Source of the DNA: Clostridia bacterium
GTDB lineage: Bacteria; Bacillota; Clostridia; Oscillospirales; Acutalibacteraceae
Length of the DNA: 42,135 nt
Assembly: GCA_029098305.1 (NCBI GenBank)
Contig: JAQXOB010000008.1
Coordinates: 1 to 42,135 of the forward strand
Reading direction: 5' to 3'
The notes beneath the pieces are model-generated. The model ran no database searches, had not been told where the DNA came from, and saw only the letters and a program-made list of their open reading frames with translations. Shown here piece by piece: positions 18,374-26,248 of the stretch (position 1 is its first letter; every line of letters starts with the position of its first letter). Both the position numbers and the translations under genes were made by a program.

Positions 18374-18442
18374 AAAAAAAGAGCATAGAAATCTCCTTTT
18401 TTGGTTTGTTTCTGAACAACCATTTTGGAGTTTCTATGCTCT
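18374..18442 (-). terminator. Terminator of the 18,527-18,790 gene
   Basis: Long hairpin between AGAGCATAGAAATCTCC (from 18380) and GGAGTTTCTATGCTCT (18427-18442), with a run of T on the minus strand after the stem (A run at 18374-18380). It separates two convergent genes. Confidence 0.75.
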
Positions 18443-18526
18443 ATTTAAATATTTATGCCTTAAATTCTCAAGCTTTTCGATAAGAGTCTCTTTGTGCGAT
18501 AGGGAGCAAAAATAGATTTGCTGATT

Positions 18527-18790
18527 TTATAATAAAGAATTGATAAATAAAGCTACCGCAGCACCAATACTGGCGAATATAGAAAACCTTATGAACCAAT
18601 AAAAAAACATACTAGACCTCTTGATGGCAGATGGAGCTTTCATACCTGCGATAAAGTGCCTTGCGTGCTTATTGAGTAGTGCTTTTTGTGTGTTTTTGTA
18701 TTCAGGTCGCACCACAAGATAGGCTTTTTCGTAATATATGTTGTCTGTGTCGGTTATCTCTATAATCTGATGATTTATTCCTTTTATCAT
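18527..18790 (-). CDS. Small conserved clostridial protein with C-terminal membrane helix
   Basis: 87 residues. The soluble N-terminus starts MIKGINHQIIEITDTDNIYYEKA and contains LVVRPEY. A C-terminal membrane segment (about 65-86) ends the protein. Small proteins with the same MIKG-N--IIEI...YFE-A--FVRPE pattern are widespread in Clostridia without known function (recalled, not searched). AGGAGAG sits 8 nt before the ATG, and a terminator follows, so I regard it as a real single gene. Confidence 0.8.
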   Translation of the reverse strand: MIKGINHQIIEITDTDNIYYEKAYLVVRPEYKNTQKALLNKHARHFIAGMKAPSAIKRSSMFFYWFIRFSIFASIGAAVALFINSLL

Positions 18791-18904
18791 ATTACACTCT
18801 CCTAAAGATAATGTTATATATAATATTTGGCAGAAGTAAAAATGTTATACAATAACGAGAAAAAATAGTGAAAAATCAAAATTATACAATATGTAAAGCT
18901 AAAA

Positions 18905-19284
18905 AATGTTGAGAACTATGTTGAAACTATTGAAAACCTTTCGATTTAGCGAGTGTCTATGTTGAAAACTATGTTGAAAGTGTTAAAAAGTTCTTAACAT
19001 TGTGAGAAATTGTAACAATTTAGTTTTTAAGAATTACAATATGTAATTGATGGTATGTCAAGAGTTTTATCGAAAAAAGTTTATTTTTTTTATATTTTAT
19101 TTTTATGTGACGAAAAACATAGTATTATAGCCATATTCTGCAAAATAGTTACAAAATAGTTACAGCCATATAAAATTACAAACTTATTACAATTTTATGT
19201 TGAAAACTATGTTGAAACTGTTAATTAACTATTGGAAAAAGTTGCCGGACAACTTGTTTTTGTAATATTTTATATGTTGAGAAC
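18905..19284 (+). repeat. DnaA-box-like tandem repeats in an AT-rich gene-free region
   Basis: The 578-nt gap 18,791-19,368 has no gene. A unit close to ATGTTGARAACT recurs in the same orientation at about 18905, 18918, 18959, 18971, 19198, 19210 and 19274. Three of these sites are pairs whose units are 12 nt apart. The core TGTTGAAAA differs at two positions from TGTGGATAA, the complement of the DnaA box TTATCCACA. Candidate DnaA/iteron cluster; function is inferred. Confidence 0.5.
19142..19164 (-). promoter_or_regulatory. WalR-type direct repeat (candidate)
   Basis: AAAATAGTTAC occurs twice in tandem (19142-19163). On the minus strand this gives TGTAAC-N5-TGTAAC, an exact match to the published WalR/YycF box form. 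Whether the organism has WalR is not shown here. Confidence 0.35.
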
Positions 19285-19307
19285 TTTTAAACATTTAAAA
19301 ACCGGTA

Positions 19308-19336
19308 TTGCATTTTAGCTATTTGGGTATTATAAT
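19308..19336 (+). promoter_or_regulatory. SigA-type promoter of the DUF1858 gene
   Basis: TTGCAT, 17 nt, TATAAT, 33 nt before the start codon. Confidence 0.75.
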
Positions 19337-19368
19337 ATCTATACTAAAGCAAATGGAGGTACAAAGAA

Positions 19369-19572
19369 ATGGCACAGATTACAAAAGACACCATTATCGG
19401 TGATATACTTGATATGGACCAAACAACAGCACCATTTTTCCTTGAGATGGGAATGCATTGTTTAGGCTGCCCTTCCGCCAGAGGCGAAACTTTAGAGCAG
19501 GCTTGTGCAGTGCATGGCGTGGATGCTGATGAGCTTGTGGGCAAGATTAATGCTCATTTAGCAAATAAATAA
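19369..19572 (+). CDS. DUF1858 domain protein
   Basis: 67 residues covering one complete DUF1858 domain: ITKDTIIGDIL, then APFFLEMGMHCLGCPSARGETLEQAC. The C-x-x-C pair (residues 31 and 34) and a further Cys are typical of the family and suggest a redox or metal role, not demonstrated. GGAGG lies 8 nt before the ATG. It has its own promoter and a downstream hairpin. Confidence 0.9.
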   Translation: MAQITKDTIIGDILDMDQTTAPFFLEMGMHCLGCPSARGETLEQACAVHGVDADELVGKINAHLANK

Positions 19573-19595
19573 TATATTCTTATTTTTATTACAGT

Positions 19596-19635
19596 CGCCA
19601 CACTTTATTATTATTGTGTGGCGTACTTGCATTTT
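19596..19635 (+). terminator. Hairpin terminator after the DUF1858 gene
   Basis: CGCCACAC (19596-19603) pairs with GTGTGGCG (19616-19623); the T tract (ATTTTT) is displaced by about 8 nt, so it may be leaky. Confidence 0.55.
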
Positions 19636-19664
19636 TACATAGATTAGGAGGATATTAATATATC

Positions 19665-21557
19665 ATGGGAAAGAAAGTCTTTAAAGCAGAGTCTAAGCGC
19701 CTCATGGAGCTTATGATAAATTCGATATATACTAACAAAGAAATATTTTTGCGTGAAATACTCTCAAACGCAAGCGATGCCTTAGACAAGCTTCATTTTA
19801 TTTCTCTTACCAATGAATTAGTGAGAGAAAGAATGGGCGAGCTTAAAATAAAGGTGGCAGTGGATAAAGAAAATAGGACTATCACTGTAACTGATAACGG
19901 CATAGGTATGAGCGAAAAAGAGCTTGAGGAAAATTTGGGTACAATAGCAAAAAGCGGTTCTTATCAGTTTAAGACCGAGGTGCAGGATGATGAGAAGCCT
20001 GATATTATCGGTCAGTTTGGCGTTGGATTTTATAGTGCGTTTATGATTTCGGATAACGTTACGGTAACATCTCGAAAATATGACAGCGAAAAGGCATACA
20101 CATGGCAATCATCAGGTGTGGACGGCTACACTATCGAGGAATCTGACTCCGACAGATTTGGCACGCAGATAGTTATGCACGTTAAAGAAGATGATGACGA
20201 CAACAAATACAGCGACTTCTTAGAATCCTACAGAATAAGAAGTCTTATCAAAAAATACTCTGACTACATCAGATATCCTATCAAAATGGATATTGAAAAG
20301 AGCGTAAACGTAGCCGAAGAGGGAAAAGATCCTGAATACAAGACAGTAACGGAAACAGAGACTGTAAACAGTATGGTGCCGATTTGGCAGAGATCAAAAA
20401 AAGAAGTGACAGACACAGAGTGTGCAGAGTATTACAAAGAGAAATTTTATGATTTTAGCGATCCGCTTGCAGTAATCAGGGTAGATGCCGAAGGCGTGGT
20501 GTGTTATAAGGCGATGATGTTTATTCCGTCACGCTTACCTGGAGGATTTTATTCTAAGGGATATGAAAAGGGTTTGCAGTTGTATAGCTCAGGTGTGCTT
20601 ATCACAGATAAATGCGAAAAGCTGTTGCCCGATTATTTTAGCTTTGTCAAGGGTGTGGTGGATTCGTCTGATCTTTCACTCAACATCTCCAGAGAGATGC
20701 TCCAGCATGACAAGCAACTTGCAGTTATCGAAAAGAATATTGAAAAGAAGATAAAGTCGGAACTACTCAAGATGCGTGACAATGATAAGGCTAAATATGA
20801 TGAGTTTTGGAAACTTTTTGGCGCATCCATCAAGATAGGTGTATGCTCTGATTTTGGAATGAACAAGGATTTCCTAAAAGACCTCATTATGTTCTATTCT
20901 TCCAGCGAGAAGTCGCTTGTAACCTTGGATTCTTATGTAGAGAGAATGAAGGAAGGTCAGAAGTATATTTATTATGCTTGTGGTTCCAGCGTAGAGCAGA
21001 TAGACTCTTTGCCACAGACAGAGCTATGCAAAGACAAAGAGTATGAGATACTTTATCTCACTGAGGAATATGACGAGTTTATTGTGCAGACCTTAGAAAA
21101 GGTAGGCGAGAAGGAGTTTCGCTCTATCACCGCTAAGGATGCAGAGTTGCACAGCGACGAGGAAAAGGAAAGGATAGAAAAACAGCAGGCAGAAAATCAA
21201 TCTCTGCTTGATTTTGTAAAGGACAGCTTGGGCGATAAGATAGTGAAGGCTATAATATCTGACAAGCTGAAGAGCCATCCTGTATGCTTATCGGCAGATG
21301 GTGAGATCACTCTTGAGGCAGAAAAATATTTTGCAATGATGCCGGGTGATGATGCCAAGCCAAAGGCTTCTAAGGTGTTGGAGCTAAACGCAGAAAGCAA
21401 GGCTTTTGATGCTCTTAAAAAGGCATATGCCGAAAACAACACAGCAAAGGCAGCAGAGTATGCTGAGATACTATATAACATGGCTCTCCTGATAGCCGGA
21501 TTCAACATCGAAGATCCTGTGAAATACTGCGACTTGGTTTGTGGCTTAATGAACTGA
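19665..21557 (+). CDS. htpG: Chaperone HtpG (Hsp90)
   Basis: ATP-dependent cytoplasmic chaperone, 630 residues, normal length. The N-terminal GHKL ATPase shows LREILSNASDALDKL (about 29-43), DNGIGMSEKEL (about 77), GTIAKSG (about 92) and GQFGVGFYSAFM (about 115-126). The middle domain has the catalytic-loop region SSDLSLNISREMLQ near 335, and the C-terminal dimerisation domain is complete. AGGAGG lies 13 nt before the ATG, a longer spacing than usual, but no other start fits the family N-terminus (KKVFKAESKRLMELMINSIY). Structured repeat element A begins 7 nt after the stop. Confidence 0.98.
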   Translation: MGKKVFKAESKRLMELMINSIYTNKEIFLREILSNASDALDKLHFISLTNELVRERMGELKIKVAVDKENRTITVTDNGIGMSEKELEENLGTIAKSGSYQFKTEVQDDEKPDIIGQFGVGFYSAFMISDNVTVTSRKYDSEKAYTWQSSGVDGYTIEESDSDRFGTQIVMHVKEDDDDNKYSDFLESYRIRSLIKKYSDYIRYPIKMDIEKSVNVAEEGKDPEYKTVTETETVNSMVPIWQRSKKEVTDTECAEYYKEKFYDFSDPLAVIRVDAEGVVCYKAMMFIPSRLPGGFYSKGYEKGLQLYSSGVLITDKCEKLLPDYFSFVKGVVDSSDLSLNISREMLQHDKQLAVIEKNIEKKIKSELLKMRDNDKAKYDEFWKLFGASIKIGVCSDFGMNKDFLKDLIMFYSSSEKSLVTLDSYVERMKEGQKYIYYACGSSVEQIDSLPQTELCKDKEYEILYLTEEYDEFIVQTLEKVGEKEFRSITAKDAELHSDEEKERIEKQQAENQSLLDFVKDSLGDKIVKAIISDKLKSHPVCLSADGEITLEAEKYFAMMPGDDAKPKASKVLELNAESKAFDALKKAYAENNTAKAAEYAEILYNMALLIAGFNIEDPVKYCDLVCGLMN

Positions 21558-21564
21558 TAGAGGT

Positions 21565-22060
21565 CTTACTTTCTTTTTCGCGAGAAAAAGAAAGTAAGCA
21601 AAGAAAAAGCGGTGTCGTATGACAACTTGACGAGGTGTAAAGTTTTGTTGCTCGATGGTAGGCTATCTGTCGGGCAATGAGAAAATATTACTTAATAAGT
21701 CTTGGTGCGAAATCCTCGCCGGCGAGGCCGGCTCACGAGAAAGAAAAAGTAAGCAAAAAGAAAGCGATGTTGTGGTACAACTAGACAAGGTATAAAGTTT
21801 TGTTGCTCAATAATGGGCTTTGTGATACGAGGCAAGCAATTCTTTGCAGTCAATCACCTGCAAAGAATTGCTTGCTTTCTGTCTTGGTGCAGACTTTTGG
21901 GCTTTTTAGCATCGGGCTTTGCTGTGTCATTTGTGACTTGTTGGTATTAACGCGGATTTGCAATTAACATCCCTCCGCCGAGGGCGGCTGCAAATCCGCG
22001 TTATACGAGCTTGCTATCAGGTATATAGACTATATCGTTTTAGTTAGTTTGTGCGATAGG
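21565..22060 (+). repeat. Structured repeat element family 1, copy A (composite)
   Basis: Non-coding element. It starts with a palindrome, CTTACTTTCTTTTTC (21565-21579) pairing with GAAAAAGAAAGTAAG (21584-21598). A second head-truncated module begins near 21734. Stem I is an 18-bp hairpin (21832-21849 with 21858-21875). Stem II is a 15-bp hairpin, TAACGCGGATTTGCA (21948-21962) with TGCAAATCCGCGTTA (21989-22003). A conserved tail containing GACTATATCGTTTTAGTT follows. Copies B and C lie at 28,153 and 37,249. No ORF is supported. Confidence 0.85.
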
Positions 22061-22065
22061 TAGCC

Positions 22066-22625
22066 TCCATCTGACGAGGGAGGTGGCAAAACGAAGTTTT
22101 GACGGAGGGAGAGAAAAGCTAAAAATCCTGCAAAAATGCAGTCTTTCTCTCCTTCAGTCTCGTTACACTCGACAGGCTCCCCTGTGTAAGGGGAGCTGTC
22201 AGCAACGCTGACTGAGGGGTTGTTTTTATGATATATTCACTATACAATCCCTCCGTCTTTTGCTTCGCAAAATCCACCTCCCTTTACACAAGAGAGGCTG
22301 AGGAAGTTTTGACGGAGGGAGAGAAAAGAAAAATTCTGCAAAAATGCAGTTTTTCTCTCCCTCAGTTTCGCTTCGCTCAACAGGCTCCCCTGTGAAAGGG
22401 GAGCTGTCAGCAACGCTGACTGAGGGGTTGTTTTTATGATATATTCACTATACAATCCCTCTGTTTTTTGCTTCGCAAAATTCACTTCCCTTTACACAAG
22501 AGAGGCTGAGGAAGTTTTGACGGAGGGAGAGAAAAGCTAAAAATTCTGCAAAAAGCTTGCTTTTCTCTCTCACTTTCGCTAAAGCTCAACAGCTCTCTTG
22601 TCAGAGAGAAGCAAGTTAGCTAAGT
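22066..22625 (+). repeat. Repeat family 2, three tandem copies with about 208-nt period
   Basis: Blocks starting near 22066, 22307 and 22510 share GACGGAGGGAGAGAAAAG and the pairing CTTTCTCTCC segment. The first two also share CAGGCTCCCCTGTG, the hairpin GTCAGC-AAC-GCTGAC and the stretch ATGATATATTCACTATACAA; CAGGCTCCCC recurs at 22173 and 22381. The third copy is 3'-degenerate. Open frames here are repeat artefacts. Confidence 0.85.
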
Positions 22626-22650
22626 GCGAAATTCCTGCCGGAAAATACGC

Positions 22651-22828
22651 AAAAGGCTGTACAAATTAATGCACAGCCTTTTACGTAAGGGGTTTAGATA
22701 AGGAAATGGGTATGAGTATATAAGAAGAACTCAAAGTTAATGCCTTGCCTAGTAGAAATAATATGTGTGGCAAGGTGAAGTGATGATCTGCACAATGTGT
22801 TATAAATGCAATATTGTGCAGATTTTTT
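22651..22828. other. Intergenic hairpins downstream of the ParB/Noc gene
   Basis: AAAAGGCTGT/ACAGCCTTTT (22651-22682) and an 11-bp stem ATCTGCACAAT/ATTGTGCAGAT (22786-22796 with 22813-22823) followed by TTTTT on the plus strand. The second is a plausible plus-strand terminator that overlaps the end of the minus-strand ParB gene. No gene is seen in 22,626-22,826. Confidence 0.55.
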
Positions 22829-23639
22829 ATGCTCTCTTTTTTGGGATTCGCAAAGAATATTCTATATAGTCATCAGTTTCAACCTTTTCGGCGTTTGCCT
22901 CTATCCCAGAGCGTTTCATTGTATCGAGCGCCTTGTTAATCGTATTCATAAATATGCGAACATCTTTTATAACAGGCGTTTTTGTAATATTCTTTTTCTT
23001 TGACTTTGACAGAAAGCTATCATCTGTAAGCACTTGTCTTATTAGCTCTTCGGTTTGCGTAACATTGAGCTTATTTATGATAACTCTGCTAAGTATATTT
23101 TTTCGCAAGGCAACATCATCTATTATGAGAAGTGCCCTTGCGTGGCGTTCTGACAAGCCCTCTTTTATTATCCAGTTGCGCTCATCTTCTGATATTCTCA
23201 GCAGACGAAGCTTGTTTGCGATGGTAGATTGTTTTTTTCCCAGTCGCATTGCCACTTGCTCTTGCGTGAGCGAAAGCTCTACCATGAGTCGCTTTATGCC
23301 CTCGGCTTCTTCAAAGGGATTTAGGTTTGAGCGTTGGATGTTTTCTATGAGTGAATAAATAGCGGCTTTGTTGTCGGTGCAGTTGTTTATTATGCATGGC
23401 ACTTTTGAAAGTCCTGCCCACTGTGCCGCACGCAGTCGACGTTCACCGGCGATAAGCTCGTATTCATTTTTGTTTACCTCACGCACTGTGAGTGGTTGCA
23501 GTATGCCGTTATGGGTGATACTTTCTGCCAGTGAGCTTAGCTCATTTTCATTGAATACACGACGTGGCTGATACTTGGCGGGGCGGATTTTGTTGATAGG
23601 AATTTGGGTTATTTTATTTGTGTCGTTTTTGCCAAGCAT
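22827..23639 (-). CDS. ParB/Noc-family chromosome-partitioning protein
   Basis: Sequence-specific DNA-binding protein, probably acting in chromosome segregation or nucleoid occlusion. The 270 residues show the ParB N-terminal CTPase motifs (KYQPRRVF near 22, NGILQPLTV near 45, LIAGERRLRAAQWAG near 61, ENIQRSNLNPFEEAEG near 98). The helix-turn-helix follows (LTQEQVAMRLGKKQSTIANKLRLL, about 124-147) with GLSERHARALL near 165, then a C-terminal region. Length fits both ParB (Spo0J) and Noc. No partner soj/parA lies beside it, which leans slightly to Noc. AAGGTGG precedes the ATG. I found no obvious parS in the window. Confidence 0.9.
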   Translation of the reverse strand: MLGKNDTNKITQIPINKIRPAKYQPRRVFNENELSSLAESITHNGILQPLTVREVNKNEYELIAGERRLRAAQWAGLSKVPCIINNCTDNKAAIYSLIENIQRSNLNPFEEAEGIKRLMVELSLTQEQVAMRLGKKQSTIANKLRLLRISEDERNWIIKEGLSERHARALLIIDDVALRKNILSRVIINKLNVTQTEELIRQVLTDDSFLSKSKKKNITKTPVIKDVRIFMNTINKALDTMKRSGIEANAEKVETDDYIEYSLRIPKKRA

Positions 23640-23749
23640 AAGATTTGCACCACCTTTTTTGCAGGATTTTTATACTGCTTGTCCCTTGCGACATAGATAT
23701 AATATCACTTTGAAAGAGTAAAATTTGTCAGTTTTTGGCAATTTTCAAA

Positions 23750-23791
23750 AATAATAAAAAAATTACCAAATGCCTATGATTAGGCATTTGG
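23750..23791 (-). terminator. Terminator of the metallophosphoesterase gene
   Basis: Perfect 11-bp stem CCAAATGCCTA/TAGGCATTTGG (23766-23776 with 23781-23791) with a T-rich tail on the minus strand. Confidence 0.88.
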
Positions 23792-23817
23792 CGATCATTT
23801 AGGATGGTCTTTTATTG

Positions 23818-24594
23818 TTAGTTTATTGTGATAATGCACACTTCGGGAGGATTATTAAATCTAGGTATGGGTTTAGAGTTGCCTAGTCCTGATGTGACTA
23901 TCATATCTGCGGTGTCACCGTCAAAGTACCCCTTATCATATTCTCCAAACCAACCTTGATTAGGGGAAAATAGTCCGCCTACAAATGGCAATCTGACGAT
24001 ACCGCCATGGGTGTGGCCCGCCAGCATTAAGTCGATATCAAAGCTGTGAAGCTTCCACATATATGCTTCGGGATAGTGACATATCAGTAGAGAGAAGCTG
24101 TTTTTCTGTGCCTCAAGGAAGCTCTTAAAAAAGTTGGCTTCGTCATTGTCAAAATCGGGCGCGTCATATTCATAAAAGGGATATTGCTTCAGTCCGCCTA
24201 TGATGATCTGCTCTCCGTTTTTACAATTATAAGTTACCATTTCGTTGTTAAGTAAGGTGGCACCGATATCTATTAGTGCTTGTTCAAAATCTGGGTTATT
24301 ATCAAAATACAGTTCGTGGTTACCGTATGTATAATACACCGGCGCTACTTGTACAAGCTGTTTTGTGAGTGTTACTATCACAGAGTAGTCATCCACTCCG
24401 GCTGTGACCATATCGCCTGACATGGCAATGATGTCCGGTTTTTCAGATTTAATTTTTTCTATAAGCTCTATATTATCTGTTCCAAATTCTTTGCTGTGAA
24501 GATCGGCTATCAATGCAACTCTGAGGCTTGCAGATGTTTTATCAGTATTTATGTGATACCGTGTGATTATAATTGAAGATTGATCAAACATCAA
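23818..24594 (-). CDS. YkuE/YaeI-like metallophosphoesterase
   Basis: Calcineurin-like phosphoesterase with all metal-binding motifs: IADLHS (D-x-H), MSGDMV, YGNHE and AGHTHGG. It is about 258 residues from the first ATG. The family usually has an N-terminal membrane helix, and one is encoded in frame upstream: between the in-frame stop near 24,688 and 24,594 the frame reads basic residues then about 20 hydrophobic residues. No ATG, GTG or TTG precedes that helix, only ATT (24672) or ACG just after AGGTG. The true start may thus be non-canonical near 24,672, or TTG 24597/ATG 24594 gives a truncated protein. It follows the pseudouridine synthase closely, so it is probably in the same operon. 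Confidence 0.88.
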   Translation of the reverse strand: MMFDQSSIIITRYHINTDKTSASLRVALIADLHSKEFGTDNIELIEKIKSEKPDIIAMSGDMVTAGVDDYSVIVTLTKQLVQVAPVYYTYGNHELYFDNNPDFEQALIDIGATLLNNEMVTYNCKNGEQIIIGGLKQYPFYEYDAPDFDNDEANFFKSFLEAQKNSFSLLICHYPEAYMWKLHSFDIDLMLAGHTHGGIVRLPFVGGLFSPNQGWFGEYDKGYFDGDTADMIVTSGLGNSKPIPRFNNPPEVCIITIN

Positions 24595-24688
24595 GAATCC
24601 GAAGATTAATGATGCGCATATCAGCAGTATTACAAGAGATTTTATTATTATAGTACGTGTTTTTTTCGTAATATCACCTGCTATTTTA

Positions 24689-25663
24689 TCATTTTAGTTT
24701 TAGGTTAAAGCCAAGCTCATTAATGAACCAAACATTTCCGGCTTTAAAATCTTTTCCGTTAAGATAATTAAGTATGCCTGCATCTTCATCAAAAGAGAAT
24801 GTGAGTCTGTAGGAATACAAAGCCTGCCATTTCATACCAAGACGCCTGTTCTGAGCATTGGTGTCTTTGCCATATTTGCCGTCACCCACCAGCGGATGCC
24901 CGATATGCGACATATGGGCTCTTATCTGATGAGTTCTTCCTGTGAGAAGCTCTACCTCTAGCAAAGACATATCTCGCTTTTCTTCCAGCACTTTATATTT
25001 TGTCTTTATTATCTTAGAATTTGGAAATTCGCTGTTGCTTATGAACACCTTATTTTTGTCTTCGTTCTTTTCGAGATAGCCGGTGAGCAATGCTTCTTTA
25101 ACTCTAACCCTGCCATACACAGCGCAGAGATATATTTTTTTAAGCTCACGGTTTTTCATCTTCAGATTAAGAATTCGGAGTGATTCGGCGTTTTTTGCAG
25201 CGATTACAATACCGCCGGTGTTTCTGTCTATTCGATTTACAAGAGCCGGAGCAAAGGAGTTTTCCTCCTTTGGGTCATATTCGCCGGTTTTGTACATATG
25301 ATGCTGTATTCTTGCTATCAGCGAATCGAAGTGATAGCTCTCATCGGGATGCACCAGCAGACCTGGTTTTTTGTCGAGAAGCATTATGTTTTCGTCTTCG
25401 TATATGATATCAAGCTTATCGGGAGCTTTGAGGAAGTCATAGTCAGGCTCGCTTGCCTCAAAAAATTCATCTTTTATATAAAGAGTGATTACATCATTTT
25501 CGCAAAGGCGATAGTTTATTTCGGTCTTTTTTCCATTCACCTTAATGCACTTTTTTCTCAGGTATTTATACATTAGTGTTTTGGGAAGTGTATGGAGATG
25601 CTTTTGCAAAAAGCTGTCTAATCTCTGTCCGCTATCGTTTTTTCCTACCACAACAGTTTGCAT
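24689..25663 (-). CDS. RluA-family 23S rRNA pseudouridine synthase
   Basis: Converts specific uridines to pseudouridine, probably in 23S rRNA. The 324 residues have an N-terminal S4 RNA-binding domain (QRLDSFLQKHLHTLP...IKVNGKK, about 13-60) and the catalytic domain with VNRIDRNTGGIVI around residue 140 (catalytic Asp), GRTHQIRAHMSHIGHPLVGD and GKYG. It is closest in layout to RluC/RluD; the exact target cannot be told. I chose ATG 25663 because GGAGG lies 8 nt upstream; an ATG 15 nt earlier lacks a ribosome site. Confidence 0.92.
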   Translation of the reverse strand: MQTVVVGKNDSGQRLDSFLQKHLHTLPKTLMYKYLRKKCIKVNGKKTEINYRLCENDVITLYIKDEFFEASEPDYDFLKAPDKLDIIYEDENIMLLDKKPGLLVHPDESYHFDSLIARIQHHMYKTGEYDPKEENSFAPALVNRIDRNTGGIVIAAKNAESLRILNLKMKNRELKKIYLCAVYGRVRVKEALLTGYLEKNEDKNKVFISNSEFPNSKIIKTKYKVLEEKRDMSLLEVELLTGRTHQIRAHMSHIGHPLVGDGKYGKDTNAQNRRLGMKWQALYSYRLTFSFDEDAGILNYLNGKDFKAGNVWFINELGFNLKLK

Positions 25664-25693
25664 ATCGGTATCCTCCAAAAAGTTAATTTAACT

Positions 25694-25738
25694 AAAAAAA
25701 TTACCTCGCTACCGAATCTCAAAAACTCGGAGCGAGGC
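25694..25738 (-). terminator. Terminator of the HPr-like gene
   Basis: GCCTCGCT pairs with AGCGAGGT on the minus strand (25731-25738 with 25703-25710), followed by AATTTTTTT. Confidence 0.85.
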
Positions 25739-25750
25739 AAATCTTTCAAA

Positions 25751-26014
25751 TTAATCAGTGAAGCCAGACTCAACTAGTTTTACAAGGCCCTCAACTGCAT
25801 CTTCTTCATCAGCACCGTCAGCAATGATCTTGATAACTGTGCCACCAACAATGCCAAGAGAAAGAACGCCAAGAAGGCTCTTCGCATTCACACGTCTTTC
25901 ATCTTTCTCGACCCATATGGAGGCCTTATACTCGTTAGCTTTCTGAATAAAAAATGTAGCAGGTCTTGCATATAACCCAACATGGTTCTGAACCATAACT
26001 TCCTTAATGTACAT
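25751..26014 (-). CDS. HPr-family protein with Tyr15 in place of His15 (Crh-like)
   Basis: An 87-residue HPr-fold protein. In HPr, His15 carries the phosphoryl group from Enzyme I to sugar permeases and Ser46 is the HPr-kinase regulatory site. Here the active-site motif reads GLYARPAT, so residue 15 is Tyr (codon TAT), while the Ser46 site is intact (NAKSLLGVLSL, S46). A protein that can be Ser-phosphorylated but not His-phosphorylated would act like Bacillus Crh (which has Gln15), in catabolite regulation rather than transport. Alternatively a single C-to-T change has just inactivated an HPr. AGGAGAGGG precedes ATG 26014. It is a single-gene unit with its own terminator. Confidence 0.92.
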   Translation of the reverse strand: MYIKEVMVQNHVGLYARPATFFIQKANEYKASIWVEKDERRVNAKSLLGVLSLGIVGGTVIKIIADGADEEDAVEGLVKLVESGFTD

Positions 26015-26248
26015 TTTGAACCCTCTCCTACCTAGTACGATATAAAAAAATAAGGTATCAACCGATATCTTTGTTATTATTATATCATTTATCAAGTATT
26101 CGTCAACAGAAATCGAACAATTTCGGATGAATGACAACAATTTGGATTTTTTGGAGGTTTTTTGTTGTGCATTTATACAATTTTTTAGCATAAAGATTGT
26201 TTAACTTCTCTAAAAAAAATTGCGAGGATACCCGATTTATGTTGAATT

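Noticed and set aside
22240-22485. 81-codon ORF in the tandem repeat zone, and similar ORFs at 37,530-37,909
   Set aside because: They are repeat-derived, recur wherever family 2 occurs, and lack ribosome sites.
22827-23700. parS or Noc-binding site next to the ParB/Noc gene
   Set aside because: I saw no palindrome like TGTTTCACGTGAAACA or ATTTCCCGGGAAAT in or near the gene.
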